Of a DNA stretch of 39,452 bases, positions 16,365-23,958 are shown piece after piece. The position numbers were made by a program, and so were the translations under genes. Below the pieces are notes generated by a model. The model worked only from the letters and a program-made list of their open reading frames with translations, was not told where the DNA came from and did not search any database. This stretch comes from Rhizobium sp. (GTDB taxonomy: Bacteria; Pseudomonadota; Alphaproteobacteria; Rhizobiales; Rhizobiaceae), in the NCBI GenBank assembly GCA_029865885.1, contig JARXAK010000079.1, positions 1-39,452 of the forward strand, in the 5' to 3' direction. How positions within the stretch are numbered: position 1 is the stretch's first letter; every line of letters starts with the position of its first letter.

Positions 16365-17723
16365 ATGGACACTGGTATGACGAAGGCCGCATTCGGCGGT
16401 AAACGCAGGATCGCGGTCATCGGATCGGGTATCTCGGGTCTTTCCTGTGCCTGGTTGCTCTCGAAAAGCGCCGATGTCGTTCTCTACGAAACAGAGAGCC
16501 GGCCCGGCGGTCATTCAAACACGGTCCTGGCGCCCGGCGACAGCAAGGAAATCCCCGTCGACACCGGGTTCATCGTCTACAATGACCGGAACTATCCCAA
16601 CCTCGTGAAGCTTTTCGAGCATCTCGATGTTCCGACACTGCCGTCGAACATGTCTTTTGCCGCCTCGCTCGACGACGGGGCATTCGAGTATTCGGGCTCG
16701 GGCCTTTCCGGTCTCCTGGGGCAAAGGTCGAACATCCTGCGCCCGCGTTTCTGGCGCATGGTCAAGGACATCCTCCGCTTCTACAAGGAAGCCCCCGGTC
16801 TTCTTGAACGCCGTGAGCTCGAGGGCGTGTCGCTCGGCGACTATCTCGCCTCGGCAGACTATGCCCCGTCTTTCGTCGAGGATCATCTCCTGCCGATGGG
16901 CGCCGCCATCTGGTCAACGACGGCGTCGGAAATGCGGCTCTATCCGCTGCACGCCTTCATCCGCTTTTTCGCAAACCACGGATTGCTGGTGCTCAAGGAT
17001 CGCCCGCGCTGGCGGACCGTAAAGGGCGGCAGCCGCGAATATGTCGCCCGCATTCTCGCCGATTTCGGCGGCGAAGTGCGCCTCGGCACGGCTGTCACGG
17101 GTGTTCGCCGTGGCATATCCGGAGTTGAGGTGACCGATGTGCATGGCGGCATCGACGCGTTCGATGACGTGGTTCTCGCCACCCATGCAAACCAGAGCAT
17201 CGACCTGCTTGAAGATGCGGATATCGAAGAGCGCGACGTTCTGGAATCCTTTCAGTATACCCCCAACCTCGCCGTGCTGCATTCCGACGAGCGTTTGATG
17301 CCGAAGCGCAAATCCGTCTGGTCGAGCTGGAATTATGTGGCGGAGAAGCAGGCTGACGCCAGCGAAACGCTATGCGTGACGTATTGGATGAACATGCTGC
17401 AGTCGCTCGATCCGGCAACACCGCTGTTCGTGACCCTCAATCCATGCCGCCCTATCGACCCGTCGAAAATCATCAAGACCTTCAACTACGAACATCCGCT
17501 CTTCGATGTGGCCGCGATCAGGGCCCAGCGCCGGATCTGGCAGCTGCAGGGCCGTCGCAACACCTGGTTCTGCGGTGCCTATTTCGGCAGTGGTTTCCAT
17601 GAGGACGGGCTGCAGGCGGGTCTTGCCGTCGCAGAGGCTCTCGGGGGCGTCCGTCGCCCGTGGTCCGTCGAAAACGAGTCCGGCCGGATCGTGATCGGCC
17701 GCCAGCTCGAGGCTGCGGAATGA
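16365..17723 (+). CDS. FAD-dependent amine-oxidase-like oxidoreductase of the sigma-E/CFA cluster
   Basis: A 452-residue NAD(P)/FAD-binding protein. The N-terminal dinucleotide fold reads 'IAVIGSGISGLSCAWLL' (about 12-28), ending in 'YETESRPGGHSNTV', followed by 'VDTGFIVYNDRNYPNL'. The C-terminus has the FAD-closing 'WFCGAYFGSGFHEDGLQAGL'. This is the protein type that stands before DUF1365 and CFA-synthase-like genes in several proteobacteria, where the group is linked to sigma-E and modified fatty acids. The substrate is unknown; an unsaturated or cyclopropane acyl chain is a reasonable guess. Its stop overlaps the start of the DUF1365 gene by 4 nt. Confidence 0.85.
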   Translation: MDTGMTKAAFGGKRRIAVIGSGISGLSCAWLLSKSADVVLYETESRPGGHSNTVLAPGDSKEIPVDTGFIVYNDRNYPNLVKLFEHLDVPTLPSNMSFAASLDDGAFEYSGSGLSGLLGQRSNILRPRFWRMVKDILRFYKEAPGLLERRELEGVSLGDYLASADYAPSFVEDHLLPMGAAIWSTTASEMRLYPLHAFIRFFANHGLLVLKDRPRWRTVKGGSREYVARILADFGGEVRLGTAVTGVRRGISGVEVTDVHGGIDAFDDVVLATHANQSIDLLEDADIEERDVLESFQYTPNLAVLHSDERLMPKRKSVWSSWNYVAEKQADASETLCVTYWMNMLQSLDPATPLFVTLNPCRPIDPSKIIKTFNYEHPLFDVAAIRAQRRIWQLQGRRNTWFCGAYFGSGFHEDGLQAGLAVAEALGGVRRPWSVENESGRIVIGRQLEAAE

Positions 17724-18517
17724 CGCCGAATTCCGCAATCTATGCCGGGCATGTGCTGCATGCCCGCAGCCGGCCTCGCAAGCATAGCCTTCGCTACAGC
17801 GTCTTCTCCCTGCTGGTTGATCTTGATGAGATCGACCAGCTCAACAAAGGCATGCGTCTATTCGGCTACAACCGGGCAGCGCTGTATTCCGTGCATGATG
17901 TGGACCATGGCAATGGCCGCACGGGCGAACTCAGGGCCTGGGTCGAAGAGCGTCTGGCTGCAGCGGAGCTGGTAGGCACCGGCTGGAAAATCCGCATGCT
18001 CTGCTATCCGCGCATCCTCGGTTACGTCTTCAATCCGCTCACGGTCTATTTCTGCTACCGCGCCGAAGGTGATCTCGCAGCGGTGCTTTATGAAGTGTGC
18101 AACACCTTCAACGAACGCCATACCTATGTGATTCCGGTCGAGGCGGACGCTGCCGGCCACATCCTCCGTCATCGCTGCGCCAAGGAGATGTATGTTTCTC
18201 CCTTCATGCCGATGAACTGCGAATACAGTTTCCGCATCAGCCCGCCAGACGAGGATGTCACCATCAATATCGGCGAGAGCGATCCGGAAGGCCCGCTTCT
18301 GTTTGCAACCTTTTCCGGCAAGCGCCGCCCCTTGTCCGATGCGGGGCTGTTGCGCATGTTGCTGAAGTATCCTTTGATGACCCTCAAGGTGATGGGGGGC
18401 ATTCACTGGGAGGCGCTGAAGCTCTGGTGGAAGGGAGTTCCGATCTATCGACACGAGCCAGCCGCAGCCAGAATAGCCTCCACGATCGTCGTGCAGAATG
18501 GGATGAACAAGTCATGA
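17720..18517 (+). CDS. DUF1365-family protein
   Basis: A 265-residue DUF1365 protein. Characteristic stretches are 'YAGHVLHARSRPRKHSLRYSVF' near the start, 'LCYPRILGYVFNPLTVYFCY' near residue 95-115, 'YEVCNTFNERHTYV' and 'KEMYVSPFMPMNCEY'. The molecular activity of the family is not known to me. It is nearly always found between an FAD oxidoreductase and a CFA-synthase-like methyltransferase, as here, which points to acyl-chain chemistry at the membrane. The ATG overlaps the previous stop (ATGA) and its own stop overlaps the next start by 4 nt, so the three genes are translationally coupled. A longer upstream reading frame is an overlap shadow. Confidence 0.88.
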   Translation: MTPNSAIYAGHVLHARSRPRKHSLRYSVFSLLVDLDEIDQLNKGMRLFGYNRAALYSVHDVDHGNGRTGELRAWVEERLAAAELVGTGWKIRMLCYPRILGYVFNPLTVYFCYRAEGDLAAVLYEVCNTFNERHTYVIPVEADAAGHILRHRCAKEMYVSPFMPMNCEYSFRISPPDEDVTINIGESDPEGPLLFATFSGKRRPLSDAGLLRMLLKYPLMTLKVMGGIHWEALKLWWKGVPIYRHEPAAARIASTIVVQNGMNKS

Positions 18518-19731
18518 GTCACGCTGAGCAGGAAATGCACCCTGTCGTTAGCTCTCTCACCTTCTGGCAGCGGATGATGTGCCGCTGGGCCGATCGCATT
18601 GCCGTCGGCCGCCTCACGCTACAGTTCGAGGGCTATGGCGAGCATGTTGCGATCGGGGCCACCCCGGGTCCGAACGCAGTTCTGTGTGTCCGCAATGCGA
18701 GCCCCGTCCTGCGCATCCTGACCAATGGTACGCTCGGTTTCGCTCAGTCCTTTATCGACGGAGACCTCGACTCACCCGATATCGGAGCGGTCCTCGAACT
18801 CGCCCTGGCCAACGAAGGCCAACTGGGGCGCGTGCTGGCATCCTCCTCCATCTTCATGGCCTTGGCCCGCCTGCGCCACAAACTGCGTCGCAACTCCAAG
18901 AAGGGTAGCCGGCGCAATATCGCCTATCACTACGATCTCGGAAACGCTTTCTACGGCCTCTGGCTCGACCGGACGATGACCTATTCCTCGGCGCTCTACA
19001 ACGCGCCGGGCATGACGCTTGCGGACGCGCAAGAGGCCAAATACGCCCGCATCGTTGATGCGCTGAAGATCGGTCCGGACGACCACGTACTGGAAATCGG
19101 CTGCGGCTGGGGCGGCTTCGCCGAGCACGCGGTCCGCAAGACCGGTTGCCGGGTCACTTGCCTGACCCTGTCGACAGAGCAAGCCAAGTTCGCCCGTGAG
19201 CGCCTGGAAAAGGCTGGTTTCGCCGATCGGGTCGACATCAGGCTTGAGGACTACCGCGATTGTCGCGGGCAATATGACAAGATCGTTTCGATCGAAATGT
19301 TCGAGGCGGTTGGTGAAGAGAACTGGCCGGTCTATTTCAAGGCCGTGCAGGAGCGCCTCGTTGCAGGCGGCCAGGCGCTGGTCCAGACCATCACCATCGA
19401 CGAAAGCCGTTTCGACTATTATCGCCGCAGCGCTGATTTCATCCAGACCTATATCTTTCCCGGCGGCATGTTGCCCTCGGTCACTGTGTTCGAACGGGAT
19501 GCAGAGACTGCTGGTCTGGCGGTTGGGGATCGCTTTCGTTTTGGTCGGGATTACGACCGCACCCTCATCGCCTGGGACAGCGCTTTCACGGCCAACTGGC
19601 AGAAGATCGAGCCGCTTGGCTTTGATCGCCGCTTCTACCGCATGTGGCGGCTCTATCTGCACTATTGCGCGGTCGGCTTCCGCTTCGGTCGGATTGACGT
19701 CGTCCAGTTCAGGCTGGACAAGCCAGCCTGA
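18514..19731 (+). CDS. Cyclopropane-fatty-acid-synthase-like SAM methyltransferase
   Basis: A 405-residue protein of the CFA synthase family, which adds a methyl-derived carbon from S-adenosylmethionine to unsaturated acyl chains of membrane phospholipids. An N-terminal lipid-binding domain (about 1-125) includes 'GTLGFAQSFIDGDLDSPD'. The methyltransferase domain starts with 'IAYHYDLGNAFYGLWLD' and 'TYSSALY', then the SAM site 'VLEIGCGWGGFAEHA' near residue 195, 'SIEMFEAVGEENW' and 'YIFPGGMLPS'. These match CFA synthase signatures. In R. sphaeroides a similar enzyme of the sigma-E regulon takes part in making furan fatty acids, so cyclopropane formation is not the only possible product. The 3' end lies inside a perfect hairpin. 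Confidence 0.9.
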   Translation: MSHAEQEMHPVVSSLTFWQRMMCRWADRIAVGRLTLQFEGYGEHVAIGATPGPNAVLCVRNASPVLRILTNGTLGFAQSFIDGDLDSPDIGAVLELALANEGQLGRVLASSSIFMALARLRHKLRRNSKKGSRRNIAYHYDLGNAFYGLWLDRTMTYSSALYNAPGMTLADAQEAKYARIVDALKIGPDDHVLEIGCGWGGFAEHAVRKTGCRVTCLTLSTEQAKFARERLEKAGFADRVDIRLEDYRDCRGQYDKIVSIEMFEAVGEENWPVYFKAVQERLVAGGQALVQTITIDESRFDYYRRSADFIQTYIFPGGMLPSVTVFERDAETAGLAVGDRFRFGRDYDRTLIAWDSAFTANWQKIEPLGFDRRFYRMWRLYLHYCAVGFRFGRIDVVQFRLDKPA

Positions 19732-19753
19732 ACCTCATGATCCCTCGTTTTTT
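19708..19753 (+). terminator. Probable terminator of the lipid-modification operon
   Basis: TTCAGGCTGG (19708-19717) and CCAGCCTGAA (19723-19732) form a perfect 10-bp stem with a 5-nt loop; the stop codon is in the 3' arm. A T6 run follows at 19748-19753, offset by about 15 nt, so it is not an ideal intrinsic terminator. The convergent SDR gene ends 16 nt further on. Confidence 0.5.
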
Positions 19754-19768
19754 GAGATTGCGCTCCGG

Positions 19769-20524
19769 TCATTGACCCCTTGGCCGGAGCATCTTGCGCG
19801 TCAACGCAAAGCGCAGCGAATGGGGCAGGGCGTGGAGAAACCGGATTGCGAGTGCCATCTTCCAGGGGAAGATGATCTCGAACTTGCCCTTGGCCAGCCC
19901 CTTGGCAATCGTGTCAGCTGCCTCTTCCGATGAGACGAGGAAGGGCATGGGGAAGTCGTTCTTCTTCGTCAGCGGCGTATCGACGAAGCCCGGATTGACG
20001 ATGGTCATCTTCACGCCGTGGCGCTCAAGTTCGGGGTAAAGCGCTTCACACATCACATTGAGGGCAGCCTTGGTCGCCCCGTAAGTCGCAGCCCCGGGCA
20101 GGCCGACATAACCCGACACCGAAGCGACAACCGCAATGTGCCCGCGGCGACGGCCAATCATCGCCGGCATCACGGTTTCAAGGCAGGATGCCGTGCCGAG
20201 AACATTGAGTTCGAACATCTGCCGGGTCCGTGCACTGTCGAAATCCTCGGCATAGTCACGCGTGTAGGAGCCCGCCGCAAAGACCGCGAGATCGACCGGC
20301 CCCATCTCGCTCTCGATCCTATCGAAGACTTGCTTGACGGCGGCGGGGTCGGTGACGTCGAGTGGGTAGACCCCGACCTTGCCAGGATGGCTCGCGGCGA
20401 TCGAAGCAAGCGCATCCCCGCTCCGTGCACTCACGGCGACACGGTATCCGTCGCGAACCAGGCGTTCGGCAAGCGCGCGGCCGATGCCGGAGCTAGAACC
20501 GGTAATCCAGGCAATTTTGGTCAT
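19769..20524 (-). CDS. Short-chain dehydrogenase/reductase
   Basis: A 251-residue classical SDR. The cofactor motif is 'TGSSSGIG' (8-15), 'LDVTDP' contacts the cofactor, 'FAAGSY' is a variant of the NNAG motif, and the catalytic set is Ser135/Ser137, Tyr148 and Lys152 ('TYGATKAALN'). The C-terminal part '.VNPGFVDTPLT' is normal for the family. The substrate is unknown. SDR genes of this kind accompany FAD oxidoreductase-DUF1365-CFA clusters, so action on a lipid product is possible, although the gene is on the opposite strand and not under the promoter at 16294. Its stop codon lies in the loop of a GCTCCGG/CCGGAGC hairpin (19762-19790). Confidence 0.88.
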   Translation of the reverse strand: MTKIAWITGSSSGIGRALAERLVRDGYRVAVSARSGDALASIAASHPGKVGVYPLDVTDPAAVKQVFDRIESEMGPVDLAVFAAGSYTRDYAEDFDSARTRQMFELNVLGTASCLETVMPAMIGRRRGHIAVVASVSGYVGLPGAATYGATKAALNVMCEALYPELERHGVKMTIVNPGFVDTPLTKKNDFPMPFLVSSEEAADTIAKGLAKGKFEIIFPWKMALAIRFLHALPHSLRFALTRKMLRPRGQ

Positions 20525-20575
20525 GACATCCTCTTGTTCTTGTCATGACCAATACGCCGCAAGATCTCTCCCGGT

Positions 20576-22000
20576 TCAGGCGGGCCAGCGTCCCAGCAGC
20601 GAAAGCCCCTCTTCGAGCAGCGAGGCGGCACTTGCCTTGTCGGCTGCTTCCACATAGCAGCGCATTTCCGGCGCGTTGCCGGATGGGCGGAAATGGATGA
20701 CGCGTCCGTCGGTCAGCGTCACGCGAAGCCCATCGATGTCGCTGACCGCAGCCACAGATCCGATGGGAGCGAGGAACGCCGACAGTTGTTCTCGCGAACC
20801 TCTCAGATGTGCCATGAGCGAGGCGCTGCGCTGGCTCGCATAATCCTCCAGGCGATCGCTGAGTGCCACCGGCAGTTTGACGTCTTCGACCAGTGCCGAA
20901 AGCGACAGGCCGCGTTCTGCGGCCGTGCCGAGCACCGCCAGCGCCGGGAGGAAACTGTCGCGGGTCGGCAGAGCCGCAATCGCCTTGTCCCCGATGGTGA
21001 AATCGGAACCGAGCATCAGGCCGCCATTCGCCTCGAAGCCGAGCACGCCCGTCTCGCCAGCCGCAAGTGCGTCCTCCATGGCGGCAATGACAAAAGGTGA
21101 GCCGACGCGCGTCCGGCGCACGCTGAACCCCCCGTCCTGTTCGAGGCCGGAATTCGATGTGACCGGTGTTGCGACAACCTTTGCGCCGAGGAAACGGGAA
21201 ACGATCAGGCCGAGGAGATCGCCGCGCAGCGGCACGCCGTGTTCGTCGGCAACCAGCGGGCGATCGCCGTCACCATCGGTCGACAAGACGGCATCGAGCG
21301 CAAGCTCGTCCGACCAGCGGGCGAGTTGTGTCACGGTGTCGGCAGAAACCGCTTCCGTATCCACCGGGATGAACTGTTCGGAACGGCCAAGCGGAAACAC
21401 CGTCGCCCCGCAGTGCTCGAAGATCGTGACCAGCATGTCGCGGGCGACAGAACTGTGCTGGTAGATCCCGATCCGTTTGCCCTTCAAGGCGTCGGCCGCG
21501 AGAATCCCGAGGTTGCGATCGACAAAAAGCGCGGTGGCTTCCGCTTCGCGATCGTCACCGGAGCCGGCCTCCACCTTGTTGGCCTCCGCATCGGCCATCA
21601 GTTCGTCAGCGAACCGGGTAATCGCCTCTTCGTCGCTCTTGTTGATTTCGCCGTCGGGCCGGTAGAACTTGATCCCGTTGCGGTCGGCCGGAATATGGGA
21701 TCCGGTGACCATGATACCGGCGGCCCCGATCGAGGCGCCATAGAGAGCAAGGGCCGGGGTGGGAATGGTCCCGCAATCAATGGGGATCAGACCAAGCCGC
21801 TTCACAGCGGCCATGATCGTTGCCGAGATTTCCGGGCTCGACGGCCGAAAGTCCCGGGCGATCACGACCTGCCCCCCTGGCTGTAGTGCGCCGCTCTCCA
21901 GCATGTACCGAGCAAAGGCGGTCGAATAGAGCGCCGAAACCGACCCGACCAGATCCGTCGACAGACCTCTTAAGCCGCTCGTACCGAACTTCACCGTCAT
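20576..22000 (-). CDS. Phosphomannomutase / phosphoglucomutase-family enzyme
   Basis: A 474-residue alpha-D-phosphohexomutase. Family marks: 'FGTSGLRG' at the start, the catalytic phosphoserine loop 'VTGSHIPADRNGIK' (Ser101), the Mg-binding 'STDGDGDRP' (Asp242, 244, 246), the sugar-specificity loop 'GFEANGG', and the C-terminal phosphate-binding 'RPSGNAPEMRCYVEA'. It should interconvert 6- and 1-phosphates of mannose or glucose and so feed surface polysaccharide synthesis. The specificity cannot be fixed from sequence alone. The ATG at 22000 has AGGAGG upstream; the longer frame from 22063 is unsupported. A three-hairpin RNA with CCUCC loops is encoded just upstream on the same strand. Confidence 0.9.
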   Translation of the reverse strand: MTVKFGTSGLRGLSTDLVGSVSALYSTAFARYMLESGALQPGGQVVIARDFRPSSPEISATIMAAVKRLGLIPIDCGTIPTPALALYGASIGAAGIMVTGSHIPADRNGIKFYRPDGEINKSDEEAITRFADELMADAEANKVEAGSGDDREAEATALFVDRNLGILAADALKGKRIGIYQHSSVARDMLVTIFEHCGATVFPLGRSEQFIPVDTEAVSADTVTQLARWSDELALDAVLSTDGDGDRPLVADEHGVPLRGDLLGLIVSRFLGAKVVATPVTSNSGLEQDGGFSVRRTRVGSPFVIAAMEDALAAGETGVLGFEANGGLMLGSDFTIGDKAIAALPTRDSFLPALAVLGTAAERGLSLSALVEDVKLPVALSDRLEDYASQRSASLMAHLRGSREQLSAFLAPIGSVAAVSDIDGLRVTLTDGRVIHFRPSGNAPEMRCYVEAADKASAASLLEEGLSLLGRWPA

Positions 22001-22115
22001 GCATGCCTCCTGAGCTCCTTGCGAGCAGAAGGCCTTATATGGTCCCGCGACGGGCCACATCAAGCGGAAGCGTCCGCAGCGTGCGGATCAGGTCAAAATC
22101 GGTGGGGATGGCTTG

Positions 22116-22241
22116 AAATGAAAAGAGCCTGGCGCGGGAGGAGGATGCGCCAGGCTCTTAAACTTGATCGGCAATTGGGAGGAGGAGGAGTATTGCCGAT
22201 CCTACCGAGCGGCACTGGGAGGAGGAGTGCGCCGCTTCGAT
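22116..22241 (-). ncRNA. Three-hairpin small RNA with CCUCCUCC loops (cuckoo / alpha-r14 type)
   Basis: Read on the minus strand, three successive stem-loops each expose an anti-Shine-Dalgarno loop. Hairpin 1 (22208-22236) has stem AGCGGC/GCCGCT with inner pairs and a CTCCTCCTCCC loop. Hairpin 2 (22166-22201) has a perfect 10-bp stem and a loop with CTCCTCCTCCTCCC. Hairpin 3 (22123-22159) has a perfect 13-bp stem, loop ATCCTCCTCCC, and is followed by TTTTCATTTC, so it doubles as an intrinsic terminator. A TTGGCA-17-TATAAC promoter (22248-22276) gives a transcript of about 125 nt. This is the architecture of rhizobial alpha-r14 RNAs and of CcsR/cuckoo RNAs, which carry CCUCCUCCC loops and are stress-induced in Rhodobacter. 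An alternative is a regulatory leader of the downstream phosphomannomutase gene. Confidence 0.85.
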
Positions 22242-22247
22242 GGTTTT

Positions 22248-22276
22248 GTTATACGCAGATCGCTTTGGTCTGCCAA
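22248..22276 (-). promoter_or_regulatory. Housekeeping-type promoter of the small RNA
   Basis: On the minus strand TTGGCA (22271-22276) and TATAAC (22248-22253) are separated by 17 nt, close to the sigma-70 consensus. The start would fall near 22241, just before the first hairpin. The heat-shock sigma pattern known for CcsR promoters is not evident. Confidence 0.65.
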
Positions 22277-22598
22277 TCACCGTTGTTGCAACGCAGCAGT
22301 GCGTTTAATGCATAGCTTTCCATCGAGCAGCAAACTTTGCCCCGCGTTCGCCACCTGAAATGGCTTTCATCTCTTTCGGATTGGCGCGGTTTAGCAGATT
22401 GCGAAGTGCGTTTGCGCATCATTTATGCAGTCCGAAGCGCTGCCTATGATGTCTGCATGCGCTAGTCACAAGGCTGTGACCCTCAGTCGGCCGCAGTCGC
22501 TTAAGCGGTGATCCCGCTGCTGCCGCGTCCTCAGGATGGTACAGGGAGGCGCTTTGGGCTATAGCGGGCGAGAAACCAGAGTAATTCCGGAGGTTTGC
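22277..22598. other. Non-coding stretch upstream of the RNase D gene
   Basis: About 320 nt between the small RNA promoter and the RNase D start. It must hold the RNase D promoter, but I cannot single out a convincing -35/-10 pair. No reading frame here has a ribosome site together with a recognisable protein. GTCACAAGGCTGTGAC near 22467 is a short inverted repeat of unknown meaning. Confidence 0.5.
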
Positions 22599-23222
22599 AT
22601 GACGACGATTCGCTATCACGAGGGAGACATCTCGACGCGGGATGCCGCTCGCTATGTTGATGCAATCGCGATCGATACGGAGACCCTCGGCCTCGTCCCG
22701 CGCAGAGATCGACTCTGTGTCGTGCAACTGTCGCCCGGCGACGGCACGGCCGATGTCATCCGTATAGCAAAAGGGCAGACATCTGCGCCCAATCTGATCG
22801 CCCTGCTTGCGGATCCCGAACGGGAGAAGATCTTCCACTACGGCCGATTCGACATCGCCGTCCTGTTTCATACCTTCGGCGTCACGACGACCAACGTCTT
22901 CTGCACCAAGATCGCCTCACGCCTCACCCGCACCTATACGGACCGCCATGGTCTCAAGGACAATCTCAAGGAACTCCTGGAAGTCGATATCTCCAAGGCG
23001 CAGCAGTCTTCGGATTGGGCTGCCGAGACGCTGAGCCAGGCGCAGCTTGAATATGCGGCGTCCGATGTCCTGCATCTGCATGCCTTGCGAGACAAGCTGA
23101 CCCAGCGTCTCGTGCGCGACGGCCGCATTGAGCACGCCAAGGCCTGTTTCGCCTTTCTCCCCACCCGCTCCAAGCTCGACCTTCTCGGCTGGGAAGAAAC
23201 CGACATCTTCGCCCATAGCTGA
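22599..23222 (+). CDS. Short RNase D-type 3'-5' exoribonuclease
   Basis: A 207-residue DEDDy exonuclease. Catalytic acids are visible: Asp26 and Glu28 in 'AIDTETLGL', Asp85 in 'HYGRFDIAVL', and Tyr152 with Asp156 in 'EYAASDVLHLHAL'. 'DRHGLKDNLKELL' is also typical. E. coli RNase D has about 375 residues with two C-terminal HRDC domains; here only the nuclease domain exists, which is the usual short form in rhizobia. It probably trims 3' ends of tRNA precursors or other stable RNAs. The ATG at 22599 follows CGGAGG at 22588; the frame from 22536 has no such site. Confidence 0.88.
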   Translation: MTTIRYHEGDISTRDAARYVDAIAIDTETLGLVPRRDRLCVVQLSPGDGTADVIRIAKGQTSAPNLIALLADPEREKIFHYGRFDIAVLFHTFGVTTTNVFCTKIASRLTRTYTDRHGLKDNLKELLEVDISKAQQSSDWAAETLSQAQLEYAASDVLHLHALRDKLTQRLVRDGRIEHAKACFAFLPTRSKLDLLGWEETDIFAHS

Positions 23223-23247
23223 CCACGCCCGTGATTGGCTGTTCGTG

Positions 23248-23557
23248 TTATCGGCGGCGGCTGACGCCAACGCGTGCCATTACATCTGCGGGAATGGCGT
23301 AGCGGCGAATCATGTCAGCCTGGCTGCGCAGGCCACATAACTCGCGCTGGACCATAAGACCAAACACGCTATCCGCTGCTGCATCGAGCAGGGAATCGAG
23401 GTCGGCATGTCCCTGATAGCTTCTCGAGAGCCTCCTCCGCTTTGCGTCCTGCCCGGCCCAAGGCATCTGCTTTTTCGCCGGCGAGCTCGACATCGAGCGG
23501 CGTCAGGGCCTCCCCCGGAATGGACGATAAAAGGAACGCGGGCGGTCTAAAACTCAT
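23248..23557 (-). pseudogene. Frameshifted small conserved gene (DUF6665-like)
   Basis: Two minus-strand frames join into one protein of about 103 residues. The first half starts at 23557 with MSFRPPAFLLSS and runs through 'LDVELAGEKADALGRAGRK' and 'EEALEKL'. The second half, in the next frame, continues 'YQGHADLDSLLDAAADSVFG', 'LMVQRELCGLRSQADMIRRY' and ends at TAA near 23248. The total of 310 nt equals 103 codons plus one base, so a single inserted base near 23420 (in GAGAAGCTATCAGG) breaks the frame. The joined product resembles a small rhizobial family that I remember as DUF6665, of unknown function. Real gene decay or a sequencing error are both possible; no homopolymer run explains the shift. 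Confidence 0.7.
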
Positions 23558-23711
23558 GCCTAGATCTTCTCATGGATGAGAATTGGGAGGACCTCAGCGA
23601 CATTCGCCAAGGTTTCGTTAACCCAGACTTCGGATCATCCTCGCATACAAATCAGTGGCAAAAACGGGTCTTTCAAGTCCCCCGTTTCATAAAGGCGTTG
23701 ATCAGGCGACC

Positions 23712-23957
23712 ATGACGGAAGCATCCAGTATCCTCCTCGACTCGGTATCGCGTAATCCCTCAAACTATGATCTCGATCTGATCGAAATGCCTGTCGATAA
23801 AGCCGACATTGAAGGTCCCCGATACGCGCCGGCCAACTGGCTGGACGCCTTTATCGTCGACGAGCGCAGCCGCTCGGACGAGGCCTTTGGAGAGCGTGTG
23901 CCTGTCCCCTCGGACGAGGCCGGGCTCTATCCGCACTTCATGCGTCTCGTCGACTGA
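23712..23957 (+). CDS. Small hypothetical protein
   Basis: An 81-residue protein, not recognised. It begins MTEASSILLDSVSR, is acidic, and has a mid-part 'LIEMPVDKADIEGPRYAPANWLDAFIVDE' followed by 'EAGLYPHFMRLVD'. There is no signal peptide or membrane segment. The ATG at 23712 has only a weak AGGCGA ribosome site, and a GTG at 23655 is an alternative. The gene ends 1 nt from the stop of the convergent nicotinamide phosphoribosyltransferase gene, a tight packing that supports it being real. Confidence 0.55.
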   Translation: MTEASSILLDSVSRNPSNYDLDLIEMPVDKADIEGPRYAPANWLDAFIVDERSRSDEAFGERVPVPSDEAGLYPHFMRLVD

Positions 23958-23958
23958 G

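Noticed and set aside
19762-19790. GCTCCGG/CCGGAGC stem at the end of the SDR gene as its terminator
   Set aside because: The stop codon is within the loop and no T-run follows on the minus strand; kept only as a remark.
22136-22228. GGAGGAGGA repeats on the plus strand as tandem ribosome sites or a microsatellite
   Set aside because: They are the loops of three perfect or near-perfect hairpins whose terminator T-run and promoter are on the minus strand, so the functional reading is CCUCCUCC in an RNA.
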